64,000 nt of DNA from Nelumbo lutea (Eukaryota > Streptophyta > Magnoliopsida > Proteales > Nelumbonaceae): contig JAKGHH010000002.1 in the NCBI GenBank assembly GCA_022828595.1, positions 65,568,383 to 65,632,382 on the forward strand, read 5' to 3'. The notes under the pieces were generated by a model, which was given only the letters and a program-made list of their open reading frames with translations, was not told where the DNA came from and searched no databases. Made by a program: the position numbers and the translations under genes. Shown here piece after piece: positions 20,720-33,346 of the stretch; within the stretch, counting starts at the first letter, position 1; each line of letters begins with the position of its first letter.

Positions 20720-21334
20720 TCAGCGCCAGGCTTCAACCCTCTCTGCCCTAGAATTTATACGGCTAACAATACTGATTCCTTTTGACTTCTCAACAGGTCC
20801 TCCCACCCGAACTACGGTATGCCCATTTACTTTTCTGGTTCCCTTCTTGAGATTAGAATTACTAGATTGACCAGTCTTGTTCTTACGGTTGTTTGCTGGA
20901 ACACCTGACTTGTGACCATTAGCAATACCAGTCTCTGGTCCATTTGTTAAGGTGTCAACTTGAGTTGGAACTTCACAGGGGCAATCATCAACTGGAGAGT
21001 TGTTGTCATCAAGGTTGGCTTTGTCAACAGAAGGTTGAAAACACTGGGCTCCATCATCGAAAGTGGAAGCATCTTCAGCAAGTTGAGTGGGGCTTTCTGA
21101 AACTGGTTCCTTGCTAACAAACATATGCTCTGTCTCTTCTTTAGCAGAGGTCACATCCTCCAAGCAGGTCTGAGAAGGGCTGTGGTGACCATTCTCATCA
21201 AAAGGCTCTTGGCATGAATCGGCATCTGTTTCTATCACTGAATCCTCTCTTTCTTTGAGAGTCCTTATTATCAGTGTTTTAAGGAAATTCATCACTTGCA
21301 CTGCATACATCAATGCAGTCAAAGGATCTGCCAT
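20720..21334 (-). CDS. RopGAP exon 5 (C-terminal tail)
   Basis: Starts MADPLTALMYAVQVMNFLKT directly after the acceptor TTTGCAG; 204 codons and TGA at 20722-20720. The tail is rich in Asp, Ser and Asn before a basic stretch, KKGTRKVNGHTVVRVGG. Confidence 0.93.
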   Translation of the reverse strand: MADPLTALMYAVQVMNFLKTLIIRTLKEREDSVIETDADSCQEPFDENGHHSPSQTCLEDVTSAKEETEHMFVSKEPVSESPTQLAEDASTFDDGAQCFQPSVDKANLDDNNSPVDDCPCEVPTQVDTLTNGPETGIANGHKSGVPANNRKNKTGQSSNSNLKKGTRKVNGHTVVRVGGPVEKSKGISIVSRINSRAERVEAWR

Positions 21335-24300
21335 CTGCAAAATAGAATGTTAATAAGAATTATGTTATGCTCCATTGTCCATGTGGGGAGAAGTTGAATA
21401 AGAGAAAACCTAGAATATTTGATTGATTTGTGTGTGTCTATTTGTGTATATGTGCCTTTCCATTCACCAGACTTTCAATGGCAATATAAAAGTGTATTGT
21501 TACAGATCATGACAATTATCAGGCGGATCAACTTTTGGCATATGAAAACGTCCTTGGTAAAACCAGCCATGATTTCATGATACTTCCTAATGTTTAATCC
21601 ACCAATATAACCACATATACTTAAGGTACTACTTCATTGCACATAGACAGGTCAGAAAGTGACTTCTTTTCCAGGTGCACTAATATTTATTATTCTTTAG
21701 CTCCTACAAGTGTTTGTTTTATCAAAAACACACAAAGAACAAAGAATTATATTATTAAAATACAAGAAGTTTTGTAAGTTTCATTCATTTTGGCATGAAC
21801 ACTGTTTTATTAATGGTCTTGAAAGGACAAAAAATGGAACACTATTATTGTGTGTGAGAGCATAGACATATAAAAGGAAACACCTGGTTAGCCTGACTTG
21901 AACCCAAACCAAGCGAGCCCAGTCCAAGGGAAGCTTTGACTAAGTGACTATTAGCTGTTAACACATGACCACTTATGCCAACTTAGCATAGTTCCTGAAG
22001 ATTCCTAGAAAGTCCAGTATTAGGAAAGGAAAAAGAAAAACATAAATACGGAATTCACGTCCAAATGGAGCCCCAGATCCTCTTTCTCATTCTTGGACCC
22101 AGACCTGAATTTCTCTCTCTGAATGGACTCAGACCCTCTTCTTCTTCTTCCCACCAACTTCCTCTCTCTTGGATCAGAGACCTTCTCCTGCCTCCCACCA
22201 ACTTCAATTTCTCAATCTCCCCTCCATCAAACCACCACCATTTCCTTGGACCTTTGGAGGCTTGATCACCACCTCTGTGGAGTCCACCCTCTTACAATTG
22301 GATCAGATGCCCAAATCTATACGCCATGGATTCAGCAATAAGGAAATAGAGAATCGGATCCTTGTTCTCTGCATCCACATCAATCTCCATAATGGTCCTG
22401 GTTAAAAGTGGAACCCAATCCTTTGGATGCACATCATCTTGTGTGTGTGTGTGTGTGCTTGCACACGTGTGCCTGTTTAAAATAGGGATTGGTCTACTAG
22501 TTGTGTCATTTAACAAAGGAATCTAAACGACCTAGGACTTCGGCTTGGCTATCTGACAAGGTGCTCAGAAGGGACCTTCATTTCCCTCTTTCCATTTTCC
22601 AATCATAGGGCAAATTTCAGCTTAAAACTCTTAGCCACCTGGCCAAAATAAGACCCTCTTTGGGGCAATTTTAAATAAATGGATAGATTATATAATTCAA
22701 GGAAAATTGCAATAGGGTTGGATATATGTGAATTGGAAGAATGAGGAGATGGCTGATCCAGAGAGAAATGGATGGTTTGGATTGGTTAAAAGTACCCTTG
22801 ATCTTCCCCAACTAAATGATTCAAGAAATGAGAAATGAGATTTCTTTTTTCTTTCTTCTCCTTCGAGGTTGGGGAAATCAAGTTTGAGGACCAAAGCATA
22901 CAACCAAGTGGATGTAAACTCCAAGAAATTACTATTTCAAAACAATCCAAATATGTGACTACAATAACATGCATGGAGATTTAAATATTTCTTACTCACT
23001 TGAGTCATGTTTGGAGCAAACACCATTGCAACATTGCGTGCATTCATCTTGTTTATATGTTCCTGCTGGACAACATCAGCCATCAGGTTGATGGCCCAAT
23101 CCAGCAGAGCAGCTTCTGTTGGGGGTAGAAGCCTCACAAGCTGTGCACATTCTTCTTCTGACTGGCATTGCATTACCTGCTCTGGTGAAAGTGAATCCAA
23201 CACTCCACTAGGCAGTTCTCTAAACCAAGCCTACAAAAGCATCAACATATCAATATTAATATAGCCATATAGGCACAAAGCAACAAGGTTCAAACTTCAA
23301 AATTGAAATCACCCTCAATACGAAAGGTATTTTTGTGCAAAGAAATGACATGTTTTTTTTCCGTTTGTCTTGTTCTATGAGAGAAAAGTGTGAGTCGATG
23401 CCCATATAAAAAACATTCAATCTAGAATGTGAAGATACAAGAGACACTTTGGTTTTAAGAAGAAAAAAATATATAACAACTAAATTTAAAAAAGAAAGAA
23501 CTACCAAAATACATGAGTAATCAGGAACCAATGCTTCCAGAATATGACCATATTGGCTCACTTTAGGGAACACCTAAGCCCATGGTAGACTAATTGATAT
23601 CGTAACCACTTAAGCAGATCACTGCACTTACAAACTTTGAAAGAATGAAATAGATCTACAAGCAAGATCACGGAGGGGAGCCAGGTGCTGGCTATGCAAT
23701 CTCCTAACTGATATCTATGGATGGTGAGTTCCCATTGACAACCATGTACACTCACCACACATGCTCCTAGGCAGAACATTAAAAGGGAGAAGAATATAAC
23801 ATCATTACTTTCAGATGAGAACTAACAAAATGAATGGATGTCTTCCAGAGTCCAAAATAGTCCAATCATTACAAGAAATGAAGAAATATTAGGTCATTAA
23901 AAGCAGATCATGATCAAATTGCAATAATACCTTAATAAGACCTGCGAGACAGTGAACATCAATTCCATCAGGCACAATTCCCCTATTTATTTGATCTCTG
24001 ACATACTCCTCTTGACTATTTTCTGCATTAATTCTGAATATCCCTTCTGCCTGCACATTTAAGCCCAATGGAGTAATGAAACCTAAAAGCCAAAAAAGAT
24101 AATAGGAAAACCATGTATACAAAGGACCAGATAGTGTAAAAGTCCTTCATTTCAAGTAGAAGGTGTATCATAACAAGGGAAAGGCAAAGGAAAACACAAG
24201 TATGGTGGCATACCTGCAACCCCCCCTGAGAGTACAAGCGTCTTTGCATCAGCAGAAGTATTGTTGGTACACTATTTCCTCTAGAATCATATGATAACTG

Positions 24301-27300
24301 CATGGATTCTGTTGAAACCCCAAAGACACTTGTACTACAGAAGAAGCAAATCCAAGTCAAAAGATTCACACAAATGCTGGTGCTATAGCTATCTATGTAA
24401 AGAGCCATTACCCAATCAATGTTGGTCCCAGCTATCCAGGGACATGGGAGAGGTAGACTTGACAACCCCTGTTCTCATAGTTGTAAGCCCAAGATTTTAA
24501 CATTGCACCAAGCAATGACCCTTTTTCCAAGAGAAGCCATCCAGGATATTGGAAAGGGTGGACTGGATATGGATATGATGACCATCTTCAAGGGCCATTA
24601 CCCAATGCTGTTCAGCTCCTGGGTATGGACTAGATACTCAATGGCTATCTACATGATTTTTAATACATAATAACCGCAACTTAAAAACTTTTGATCCTAT
24701 CATTGAATCCATATTGGTTGCAGTATGAGTTGGCATTCGATAATGTAAGAAACTAAGCCAAGTAAATAACAGATCTCATATAAGTGTAATAATGATTTAG
24801 AAAAAGTCAACTTAGAATCTATTGGGTGGTGAGATCAATTCCTGTATGCTTGTACTGGGGAGCTTTGGACCCAGGGTTTGAAACTCAGATCTGACTTCTT
24901 GTACTCATTTTTTGTTCCCTGACCAGCTAAATGTTGTAACACCATTTATTGTCTTGTTACCCTGCTACTAGAACCTTATGACAGGGTATTTTTCTATTCA
25001 CCATTAATGCGTGCATCTATAATTATTACTTATAAAAAATGTATTCTGTCAGTCTAAGTGTTGGATGAGTTCAATATGATAATTGAGACCCTAACCCTTG
25101 ATGATAGCCCAAGTACCTAATATAACCTACAAGCCCATGCAGATAATTTTGTGATTTGAAGATGCAACTTACATGTAAATGCAAATAAACCAACATATGT
25201 AAAGACATTATACATAGACCACATAATGTGCAAAAATATGATATGTAAACATACACATAGCAAGTATATAAAGACACCAAAACACAAAAAGGTTAGATCA
25301 GATTTTATTATCATTGTCTTGGATAAGTTGCAAAACATATTCAGTATGCAAATTATATACTTAGCCATGCTAGGGCCTAGCAGTGTAGCGCTATAATGTG
25401 ATGGTTTACTCTTCTAATTTGCAAAAAGTTCAAAAATTAAACAGGGCTTCATGCTTATTTAGACTTTTTCTCTTGCAATTAAGAGTACTATGCTGCTAGA
25501 GCTGCTCATTGTAGACAACTATATCGTAATGAAGAAACATCGGATATCTCCTTTTCCTGTCATTTTCTGTATATGGCACAAAATTCTATATTTTGTTACT
25601 CACGATTATGGTCAATTTTGTTATATTTTATTATTTGAATGGTTTTTTGCTAATTTAGTATTAAATAAGGTGTAAGATTATTGAAAACAAAAGAAAAACA
25701 AGATAATTAAGTAATTTTCCTGGATGGATACTCCACAAGGAGAAGACATCACACTAGTAGATTTCTCTAGTATGCTTAGATTGTTAAAGGATTTACCATT
25801 GTAATGATACAGTCCCTCGTTAATCAGCTTGAAAATTTTCTTGACAAATATTCTTTACTTAGCAAATATATCTGAAATAAGGAGACATATGAAACAAGAA
25901 TGAGGTTGTCAAAATCCAAGTACCCTATTCAGAGAGAAACATGCTTGTCTTCTACTTTTCTAATTCTACATGGGTCAGTTCCCTCATTTAGAGAAAAAGG
26001 GCAGACTAGTGCCTGAGGGTCCTGTCAATGGGGGTCTGGGGAGGGACAGATATATGCAGCCTTACCCCTGCACATACAGAGAGGCTGTTTCGAAGGTTTG
26101 GACCCTAGTCACCCAGGTCGCAATGGAGAGCAACCCAACCATTGCAAGGAGGGAACTGATTCAAAGGTAATCCAAACATCTGGGTTTCACACACACAAAA
26201 AAAATAGTCTTTATTATCTTTATAGATTATTTTTATAGTATCAATCTTCAATCGTAAATTTTCAATAAAGAAGAAGAGGAATATTAAATGAAGAAGAGTG
26301 TTAAGATAACACTCAGAAATTAAAAAAAAAGGAAAGAAAAGAGAGTCTCTTCAAAAGAGACTATGCAAAGTACACACTCCCTATTTCCTAGACATCCTTA
26401 TTAAATAAATCCAAACATGCCCAAAATTCACTACCAAAAGAAGCTCTCCGTATACTCTTGAACTCCAAGTGAGCTAAGATCTGGCCCAGTTAAAGAAAAA
26501 AAGATAGAAACAACTATAATAAACAATCCAGAATTTCATGTCTTCCTCCCACTTTGGACCAAAAAAAGATAGCAAGGTGTGATTGGGCAGACATTGCCCA
26601 CAGTCAATGCTCAGGACTCATGGCAGAATTGGAATGGACCTAGATCTCCATGATTCTGTAACAATTTATTCTTAAAAGCAGAAAAAAGCTGGCCGCTCTC
26701 AGACTCAAACCTGCATTCCTACACCAAGCAAAGGCTATAATTTTATACTAATAAAAAATTTAAGAGAGAAAGAATAAAGAAAAGGGAAAAGAAAATTCCT
26801 AATTTTCCATTGCCAGGTGGTTATATGTGGTAAAAGTGGTCAACTAGAATACCTGAAACTCTGCCTAGTACTGCTCTAAATAGATACAGCACAGGAAGTG
26901 CATTTGCTTCAGTATTAGAAATAACAACAAAAGCCAAATGCACATCAAAGCATGTTGAACCTTCTACAATTCTCAAGACCCCACTAGAACTATCATTAAA
27001 TTATATCTAAAGACCTGTGATTGTGGTTTCAAGCATGAAACAATTTCAAACCATAAATCCCTTGAAAGAAAACTAAGAAAATAAATAAATGAAAAAGTAT
27101 AGAACCAAGTTCCATCCAATTGATTCATACGCACGAATTGTATAAATTGTAAGATTCGCAAATCATAAGATTCAAATAATAATCCTATTTTTTTCCAGGA
27201 AGGGGTTCAACCATAGGACTTGAACCAGGAACCTTGGAAATTGTGAAATTTATTATAAATCATAAGGCTCTGACAATAACGGCTTGAACTCAAAAACAAG

Positions 27301-29478
27301 TGATAGACCTAAAAAGTTTTGACCCAACCAAGGTAAGAGAAAACATTATTTGCCTGCTACAGAATTCAGTCTCATACCAGAAGCATCAAAATTTTTACCT
27401 CCAATACAACCAGATGAGTAGAAATTTAAGCAATGTTCTCAACGATAAAGAATTGGAAAAATCAATTAGCAAAGAAGCAGTCAATTTCGGGTACTCTAAA
27501 ACTCAGCAGGTACAGAAGACAACGGGAAGTTTGCTCATTACAAATACTGTTCCATGTCTAAAGAGCGAAAGTTATTGCAAATCTATGAAATGCAATCTAT
27601 CAATCCCATAATTCTTCTTATCATCCAAATTGACCCATAAAGTTTTCCTTAATATGAAGAACATCTTGGGAAAAGATTAAAAATCCATGAGGATCACTGT
27701 AATCTTCTTAATTGAACCTTCTTCATATTATTAGTAGCTTTAAGATAACACATGATTTTGACCTTCTTCAAATATTAATGTTAAGATGATACACGATTTT
27801 GAAAAGATTTTAATAAACTCAATGGTTTAGGGAAGGGTGAGGCTTGATGATAGCAAGATCCAGAGCAGTGTTTTAAAAGGCGTGGGAGGCCCTCCAGGCG
27901 AGGTGCTCCCAAAACGTCCTGAGGCATATGCCAGAGGCATTGACACCTCTGAGACGTATGCCTCAGGATGCCTCTTGCACTTTTTCTTGAGGCGTGCTAG
28001 AGGCATACGCCTCATGCACATCTTATATAAAAAGACAAAAAAAAAAAAAAAGTAAAGGAAAGGAAAAGAAAAGAAAGGGAAGGGAAAGAAAAAGAAAGAG
28101 AAGAAAAAAAGAGAAAAGGAAAGGGAAGGGAAGAAAAGATAAGGGGAAAGAAAGTGGTTCGACAAGACCCCCCCTTCAACTAATGTTATGCATCTTTATT
28201 CTTTTTAATATAAAAGATTTTCATTAAAAATAAAGAAAAAACGAGATCCCCCCTAACTCTTCATCCTCCTCCTAACCCCCTCCTCTTAAGGAGGCTTACG
28301 CCTCCTTGTGTTCGGGAGGCTTACGCCTCTTGCATTCTGAACTATGCCTCACGCCTCTAGGTAGTGGAACGCCTCGCGTCATGCCTCCGCGTTTTAAAAC
28401 ATTGATCCAAAGCCAATCCAGAAATTCAAATTTTAGCTATTAAGCTCCCGATTTCCACCTTTGGTATACAGAGACTCTATCAATTGTTTTTCATTTTATC
28501 AATATCAGGTAGATTTTATTCATAGTTATTGTGCATGCAAGAATATTTTCTGGTTAACTCCATTCAGTAAAAACATATCGGAATTACAATTCAATAAATC
28601 TGGCAGTTTTTACTCATGGGGTAATGAGGCATTGAAGGTTGTAATGACGAATTCCATATGTGATGAAACCAATTTAAGTTCATGAACACTAGGATTCCTC
28701 TGAGGCCAAAGTTTTAAAATAAGATAACCGAATATTTGTTTGGCCAGTCGTTTGTATCAGCCAAACCACTCTTAAGAAAATTGCAATTCCATATAATTAA
28801 GAATGTATATTGTTCTTTCATTCCAGAAAGTTTCAACAAAGAATATGATTCTTAAACCTTCCATTGAACTCAGCAAAAACAATTTCAACAAAAATCTAAT
28901 GAATCCGCCAGAAAATCACTGATTAAAAAAAAAAAAAAAAACTCATACCCACCATATAAAATCATTAGAAGATTACCAAATTCAAATAGAAAAGCGTCAA
29001 AAGGAGGATGTTGAACAAATTCAGCTAACCTGGCACTAGGAGGCCTCCTGGGAACCTCAGGTTCGAACTCCACCGGCAGCCCGAGGAACCCATTAAACCG
29101 ATCGAAGGTGACATGTGCAACATGGCGAACGTTAGTCGGCCAGCCGATCTCCATCGAGCAAAGCTCCTCCCTCTCAGTCCTACAAGCAATCAAAGACTTG
29201 CGAAAAGCAGTTACCAAAAGGGCCAACAGAGACAACTGATCTCCCTCCTTGTCTCTTTCCTTCCGCTCCCCGTCCTCGTCGGTACCCGAACCGTCGTCGC
29301 CTTCGTCTTCGGCTACAGGAGAAGAGCTATGGTCGTTGTTGCTGCTGCTGTTAATAAGGGACTGAGACTGGGTCTGCATCTGATGGGTCTGGCGTGCGCC
29401 ATCATTGGGTGTGGGTACGCAAGACAGGGAGCTTGGAGATGAAGGGAAGTGTGATGGGGAGTGGAGGACTTCCGTCAT
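20720..29478 (-). CDS. Rop GTPase-activating protein (CRIB + RhoGAP), five exons, 509 codons
   Basis: Exons 29478-29030, 24328-24214, 24050-23931, 23230-23000 and 21334-20720 join in frame with GT-AG introns to 509 codons plus TGA. An acidic, Ser/Gln-rich N-terminus is followed by a CRIB motif at 111-125 (IGWPTNVRHVAHVTF). The RhoGAP domain covers about 151-336. GNSVPTILLLMQ is at its start, the predicted arginine finger is R194 in AEGIFRI, and DVHCLAGLIKAWFRELP and VAMVFAPNMTQMADPLTAL follow. The low-complexity tail ends SRINSRAERVEAWR, as in the family. RopGAPs bind active Rop GTPases through CRIB and speed GTP hydrolysis, in polar growth and low-oxygen signalling. Introns are 4,701, 163, 700 and 1,665 bp. 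The gene looks intact. Confidence 0.95.
23000..23230 (-). CDS. RopGAP exon 4
   Basis: Seventy-seven codons starting AWFRELPSGVLDSLSPEQVM and ending NVAMVFAPNMTQ. The acceptor TTGTAG ends at 23231 and the donor GTGAGT begins at 22999. Confidence 0.93.
23931..24050 (-). CDS. RopGAP exon 3 (arginine finger)
   Basis: Forty codons starting AEGIFRINAENSQEEYV and ending DVHCLAGLIK, phase 0 at both ends. The donor GTATTA begins at 23930. Confidence 0.93.
24214..24328 (-). CDS. RopGAP exon 2
   Basis: Supplies the last base of the split Ser codon, then VFGVSTESMQLSYDSRGNSV through RRLYSQGGLQ. The acceptor CAAG ends at 24329 and the donor GTATGC begins at 24213. Confidence 0.93.
25999..26153 (-). mobile_element. 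Au-like SINE, copy 2, in RopGAP intron 1
   Basis: Same layout as the copy at 13511-13668 on the - strand: TTGCAATGGTTGGGTTGC (A box region), GGGTCCAAACC (B box region), AACAGCCTCT, GGGGTAAGGCTGCATATATC, CCCAGACCCCCATTG and a terminal CTGCCCTTTTT. It is in the sense orientation of the RopGAP gene. TCAGTTCCCTC at 25975-25985 is the exact inverse of 26149-26159, the start of the SINE head and its flank. Confidence 0.8.
27866..28404. mobile_element. hAT-like MITE (family B) in RopGAP intron 1
   Basis: Ends CAGTGTTTTAAAAGGCG and, inverted, CAATGTTTTAAAACGCG. The flanks ATCCAGAG (27858-27865) and ATCCAAAG (28405-28412) form an 8-bp duplication with one mismatch. The arms are built of repeats of GAGGCATACGCCTC-like sequence, so each arm is itself palindromic. 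The centre holds an A/G-only tract. No coding capacity. Confidence 0.8.
28054..28139 (+). repeat. 86-nt pure purine tract
   Basis: Only A and G on the + strand, in the centre of the family B MITE, preceded by an A run from 28037. Homopurine tracts of this length can form triplex structures; no function is visible. Confidence 0.85.
29030..29478 (-). CDS. RopGAP exon 1 (N-terminus and CRIB)
   Basis: ATG at 29478; 149 codons plus two bases (AG of a Ser codon). The donor GTTAGC begins at 29029. Encodes QLSLLALLVTAFRKSLIACR and the whole CRIB motif. Confidence 0.93.
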
Positions 29479-30050
29479 GGCTGGAAATGAAAAGGAGCTC
29501 GGGAGAAAAAATTCAACAAAAAATAAGAAAAAAACATAAAAAAAAAAAAGAAATTATGCAGCTAGAAACCACTAGAAATGCAGGGGCTTTTGGGAGAACT
29601 AGAGAAACAATAAGATTGAGGAAATGGGTTTTGAAAATTTAGTAGAGTTGGATTGAAGGAAGGGTTTTGGGTGGTGGGACGTGAGCATCATTAACGATTA
29701 CTTTATCTTTTTCTCCTCTCTCGCTTCGATTTGGATGTTTAAAGAAGCAAGAGAGAGAGAGGGGGGGGGGGGATGTGTTTGAGAGAGAGAGAGAGAGAGA
29801 GAGTTGTAGTTGTAGACTTGTAGCCTTGTTGGAAATAAATTCAATATTTAATTATCTCTGCGTGTATATAAAATGTAGAGAGAGAAGGTTGGGTAGATAT
29901 AGACATGGAAGGTATGAAGTGAAGTGCTTTGTCTGCTTCAATGAGACGCCTTCATTTCATCTCATTCCTTCTCAATTCTCATCCTTCTTATACGGACTAC
30001 GGATTTTTCCTCTCTCTCCTCTCCCACCCTCTCTCTCTCTCTCTCTACTT
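29479..30050 (-). promoter_or_regulatory. RopGAP upstream region with GA/CT microsatellites
   Basis: Upstream of the RopGAP ATG are GA repeats at 29751-29760 and 29781-29803, a run of 12 G at 29761-29772, and a CT repeat at 30029-30046. No clear TATA box on the - strand was found; TATATAAAA at about 29865 is on the + strand. CT/GA-rich leaders are common in TATA-less plant promoters. Confidence 0.5.
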
Positions 30051-32614
30051 CATTTGAAAACCAGGTGTTTCCCTCTGCGTGATTCAAACGTTCCTCTTTT
30101 TAACAGTTTACCGAGGCAACAAACAAACAAATCCCAAGGGGAGATTGTACATGTGGCAGTTAGACAATGGATAGAACCCTGGGTCCCACCTCCTGACGTG
30201 GCTAACCACCTGATATCTAGGGATTTTACTTGATTGATGTTTTAGTGGAGTAGATCATCTTCAGTTTACACCATGCATAGAAGACTTCAGCCCAGAAATG
30301 GTAAAAAAAAAGACAAAAAGAAGGGATAAGAAGACTTAAAGAGCCCCCTTCGATTCAATGCTACTGAAGACCAGCTTGACCTTTTTCTTTCTTTCACAAT
30401 TGGATTCTGGAATCGGGAATCTGGACCAAACAACGTCCCTTCCGGTTACCCGTTTATCCGACCCGACTGACATGTCATTGGGGCCCAAAGTACTGCTCTC
30501 AAATCTTAACTATTGGATGTGGAAATTCTTTCTAGGGGAATGAATGTCTAAACCCTAAAGTTTAAACCAATTAACCTTAATTTAACCAAACACTTATTTC
30601 AAGGAACATGTCAACAAAAACCGTTCCCCTTGCGACTTTTTCAGCTTTTTTTTTTTCATTTATTTATATTATTTTATTTTGTTAAATATAGTTTATTAAT
30701 ATTTAATTTGATTAGTTAAAAAGTATTTAAATGCCCATATTAAGGCGATATAGGACTAATACAAGTACATTAACTACCTAAGTAATGATGTCCCACTCGG
30801 TCTGATCGGATGGTTAGACCGTTTGAACCAGAACTCTAAAGCCCAAATGATCATTGGTGAGATGGGCAGTCAATTCGAAGAATTCCATGTATGAAATTGG
30901 CAAGCTAGGATAAGTATTTAAACTCTCTAATTACAAGTCTTTTTCTTCCTTTTCTTTATTGTTTTGGAGGGTGGGGTTTATCTCTTTGTACACAATTTGC
31001 TTCTTAGTCTTGGGCCAATTGCCAAATTCATCTTTGGTTTCTTATTATTAGGCCTCTTGATTGGTACATACTATGAACTGGTTTGTTAGACATGATATAT
31101 TTGTATCAAGATAAACAAATCCTCTATATCAATGGAAAATTTCAGATGTAGTATTATTAAGTATAATATAGAACTAATGTAGGCTAAGATCTCTAAATAC
31201 ATGACAGCTCCAATTTGTCCTCTCTTTCACTACCAGTATTAATTAGACAAACACTAAGGTTGCGTTTGAATGCAGTGTAAAAGTACAATTAAACCGGTTA
31301 AATTGTATATCGATCGGTTTAAAGTTATGGATCGCTGTAAATGGAAAGTGGGATTATTGATGTAAGTGTTTACATTGTTTTTTATGGAAGTTATAATTTA
31401 CATTAATTATTGATATAAAACTTGATGTAAGTGGAGCTTTACATTGGTTTTTGGTGTTTAATTATACTCCATCCAAATCCAAATGGCTACAAATATTTAC
31501 ACCGCAAACAAATGCAGCGTAAATAACCCATTTTCCTAATTGAAAGAAAAACAACTTACAAACAGGTCTCTTCACCTTCTCCTTGAGACAATTTGAGTTG
31601 GCCATGTTGTGTACCTCATTCCTCAATCCACATCAGCTCAATAGCTACTACTTGAGCTTTTTTCCAAACTGATTCAACCTCTTTTCCTGGTACCAACTGT
31701 GCTGTCACTTGTAAGATTCTTGGCTTACAAAAATTTCTCTAAACAATTCCTTTAAGCTGACGCTTGCCACTTTTGACAACGTGAGAGGAAGAACAAGTAG
31801 ATGATGTGAGATGGGGCCAAGACAATGGAGTAGTTAGGCAAAACAAGACATGAATTAATAACACAAGATGCATTGCATCATAATTTCATTCTCTGTTGTC
31901 CTTACTAGAGATAAGATCAACCCTTTTAGAGAAAAAGGAGAGAGAGAGAAGCACTTGACTACTCAGATTCTACATTTTAGAAAGACAAAGACATTCTCTC
32001 CTTTTGTGGCGTTAGGTGGGCTTGTCTAGTCCAAGGGTATCAAACCACTTGTCAATGTTCATTCTGGCCCCCATCAAACAACCTCATTACGTTTCCTCTT
32101 AAGCTCTCAATCATAATTGTGTTTTAAATTGTAATGTCCCAACAAGGGAATGGGTAGAGGAAGGGATGATGGTTATGTGTGTGGCATCCACCAACTAATC
32201 CTATTCATTTCTCAATTCTCCTGGTGACATGGGTAGAAGAAGAGAAGAGATGATGTTCATGTGGATCAATCACCTCTGCTCTGGTTTTCTGTGTTTTGGT
32301 AAGGAAAAGGATATTTTTTCCAACTTTTTCTATGTTCTGCTCATTTTTAGGGCTTTTGCATCATAAAGTGGTGTTAAGTTTTCAAAACTTCTCTGAGTCA
32401 GAGAAAGGAAAGGCTCAGTAAATAGTTCTCTTTTTACTCTTTTTGCAGGAACCTGCAAAAGCAGCTCAGGTGGGTACTATTAGATGGTTTTTAACTGTTC
32501 AAATTTGAACCCAGAATGGCGGGCTCTCTCTCTCTTTCAAATGTCAGTTACTTTCTGCAGAGGGAGAGAGAGAGATGGATAATGAAATAGGCTGAAAACT
32601 GGGAAGAGACAGAT
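30051..32614. other. Intergenic, no gene seen
   Basis: AT-rich. It contains one TIR element (31260-31517) and, near 30800-30850, a fragment resembling MITE family D (CGGTCTGATCGGATGG). No coding signature. Confidence 0.5.
31260..31517. mobile_element. Small TIR element (MITE)
   Basis: The left end TGCGTTTGAATGCAGTGTAA and the right end, inverted, TGCATTTGTTTGCGGTGTAA match in 16 of 20 bases. About 258 bp, AT-rich, no coding. No clear target duplication, so the superfamily is not assigned. Confidence 0.6.
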
Positions 32615-32622
32615 GCATGAAC

Positions 32623-33231
32623 TTGGGTGAGCATACTTCAATTAAAACCGAATAACCGAACTGAAATTTCGGGTTCGGTGCTTTCGGGTCGGTTAAATCG
32701 GGTATTTGGTCCGATGTTCGGGTTTCAGTTTCAGTTATTGTATTTAGCAGTTCGGCTAACAAAAAAAACCGAACTTCTATAGGTAAATTAGTAATTTCCT
32801 AAATCTCAATAGAATGGGTGCACTAGGATATTCAAAAAAACGCAAATCCCCTTCTCCTTCGTCGGTTCATCTTCCTCTCCGAACTGGGAATTAATCGAAA
32901 AATTGATATTAATAATTTCCTAAATTTGTAATTGTTTCCTCATATCATAGAAATTATAGAAATTATGAAGTAATGTATGATAATAGTTCTTTGCAAATCG
33001 ATATTTATGTTTAATTTTTTAAAGTTATATATAACAGGTCTTTGTAAATGACTCACCTATTTGAAGTTCGGTTTAATTGAAACAATCGAATTAACCGAAA
33101 AAAATTTGGTTTTGTTTGTTTTTTAACCAAATTTTGGTTTCGGTTTAGTTTTCAATTATATTAATTCGGTTTTGAAAAGTTAGATTTATTCGGTTTGGTT
33201 TTAAACAAAACAAAACGTTTGCTCATCCCTA
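32623..33231. mobile_element. hAT-like MITE (family C, 'GGTGAGCA' type)
   Basis: Ends TTGGGTGAGCA and, inverted, TAGGGATGAGCA. The flanks GCATGAAC at 32615-32622 and 33232-33239 are an exact 8-bp duplication. The interior is rich in CGGTTCGG/CCGAACCG motifs, as in a widespread plant MITE type. 609 bp, no coding. Confidence 0.85.
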
Positions 33232-33346
33232 GCATGAACTGGTTTGTCAAACAACCATCACTCTATCAGGGTCTAGGGGGTCAATCTTCAAGCCCTCAAC
33301 TTACAAAGCTACACAACTCAGTCAGTTGGAGTGGGTTAGTAATTGG

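Noticed and set aside
29113..29642. + strand frames opposite RopGAP exon 1
   Set aside because: Shadows of the CRIB-containing exon and its leader.
29775..30233. 152-codon + strand frame upstream of RopGAP starting in a GA repeat
   Set aside because: The start is an artefact of the GA microsatellite (MFERERERE). No domain; it overlaps the RopGAP leader or promoter.
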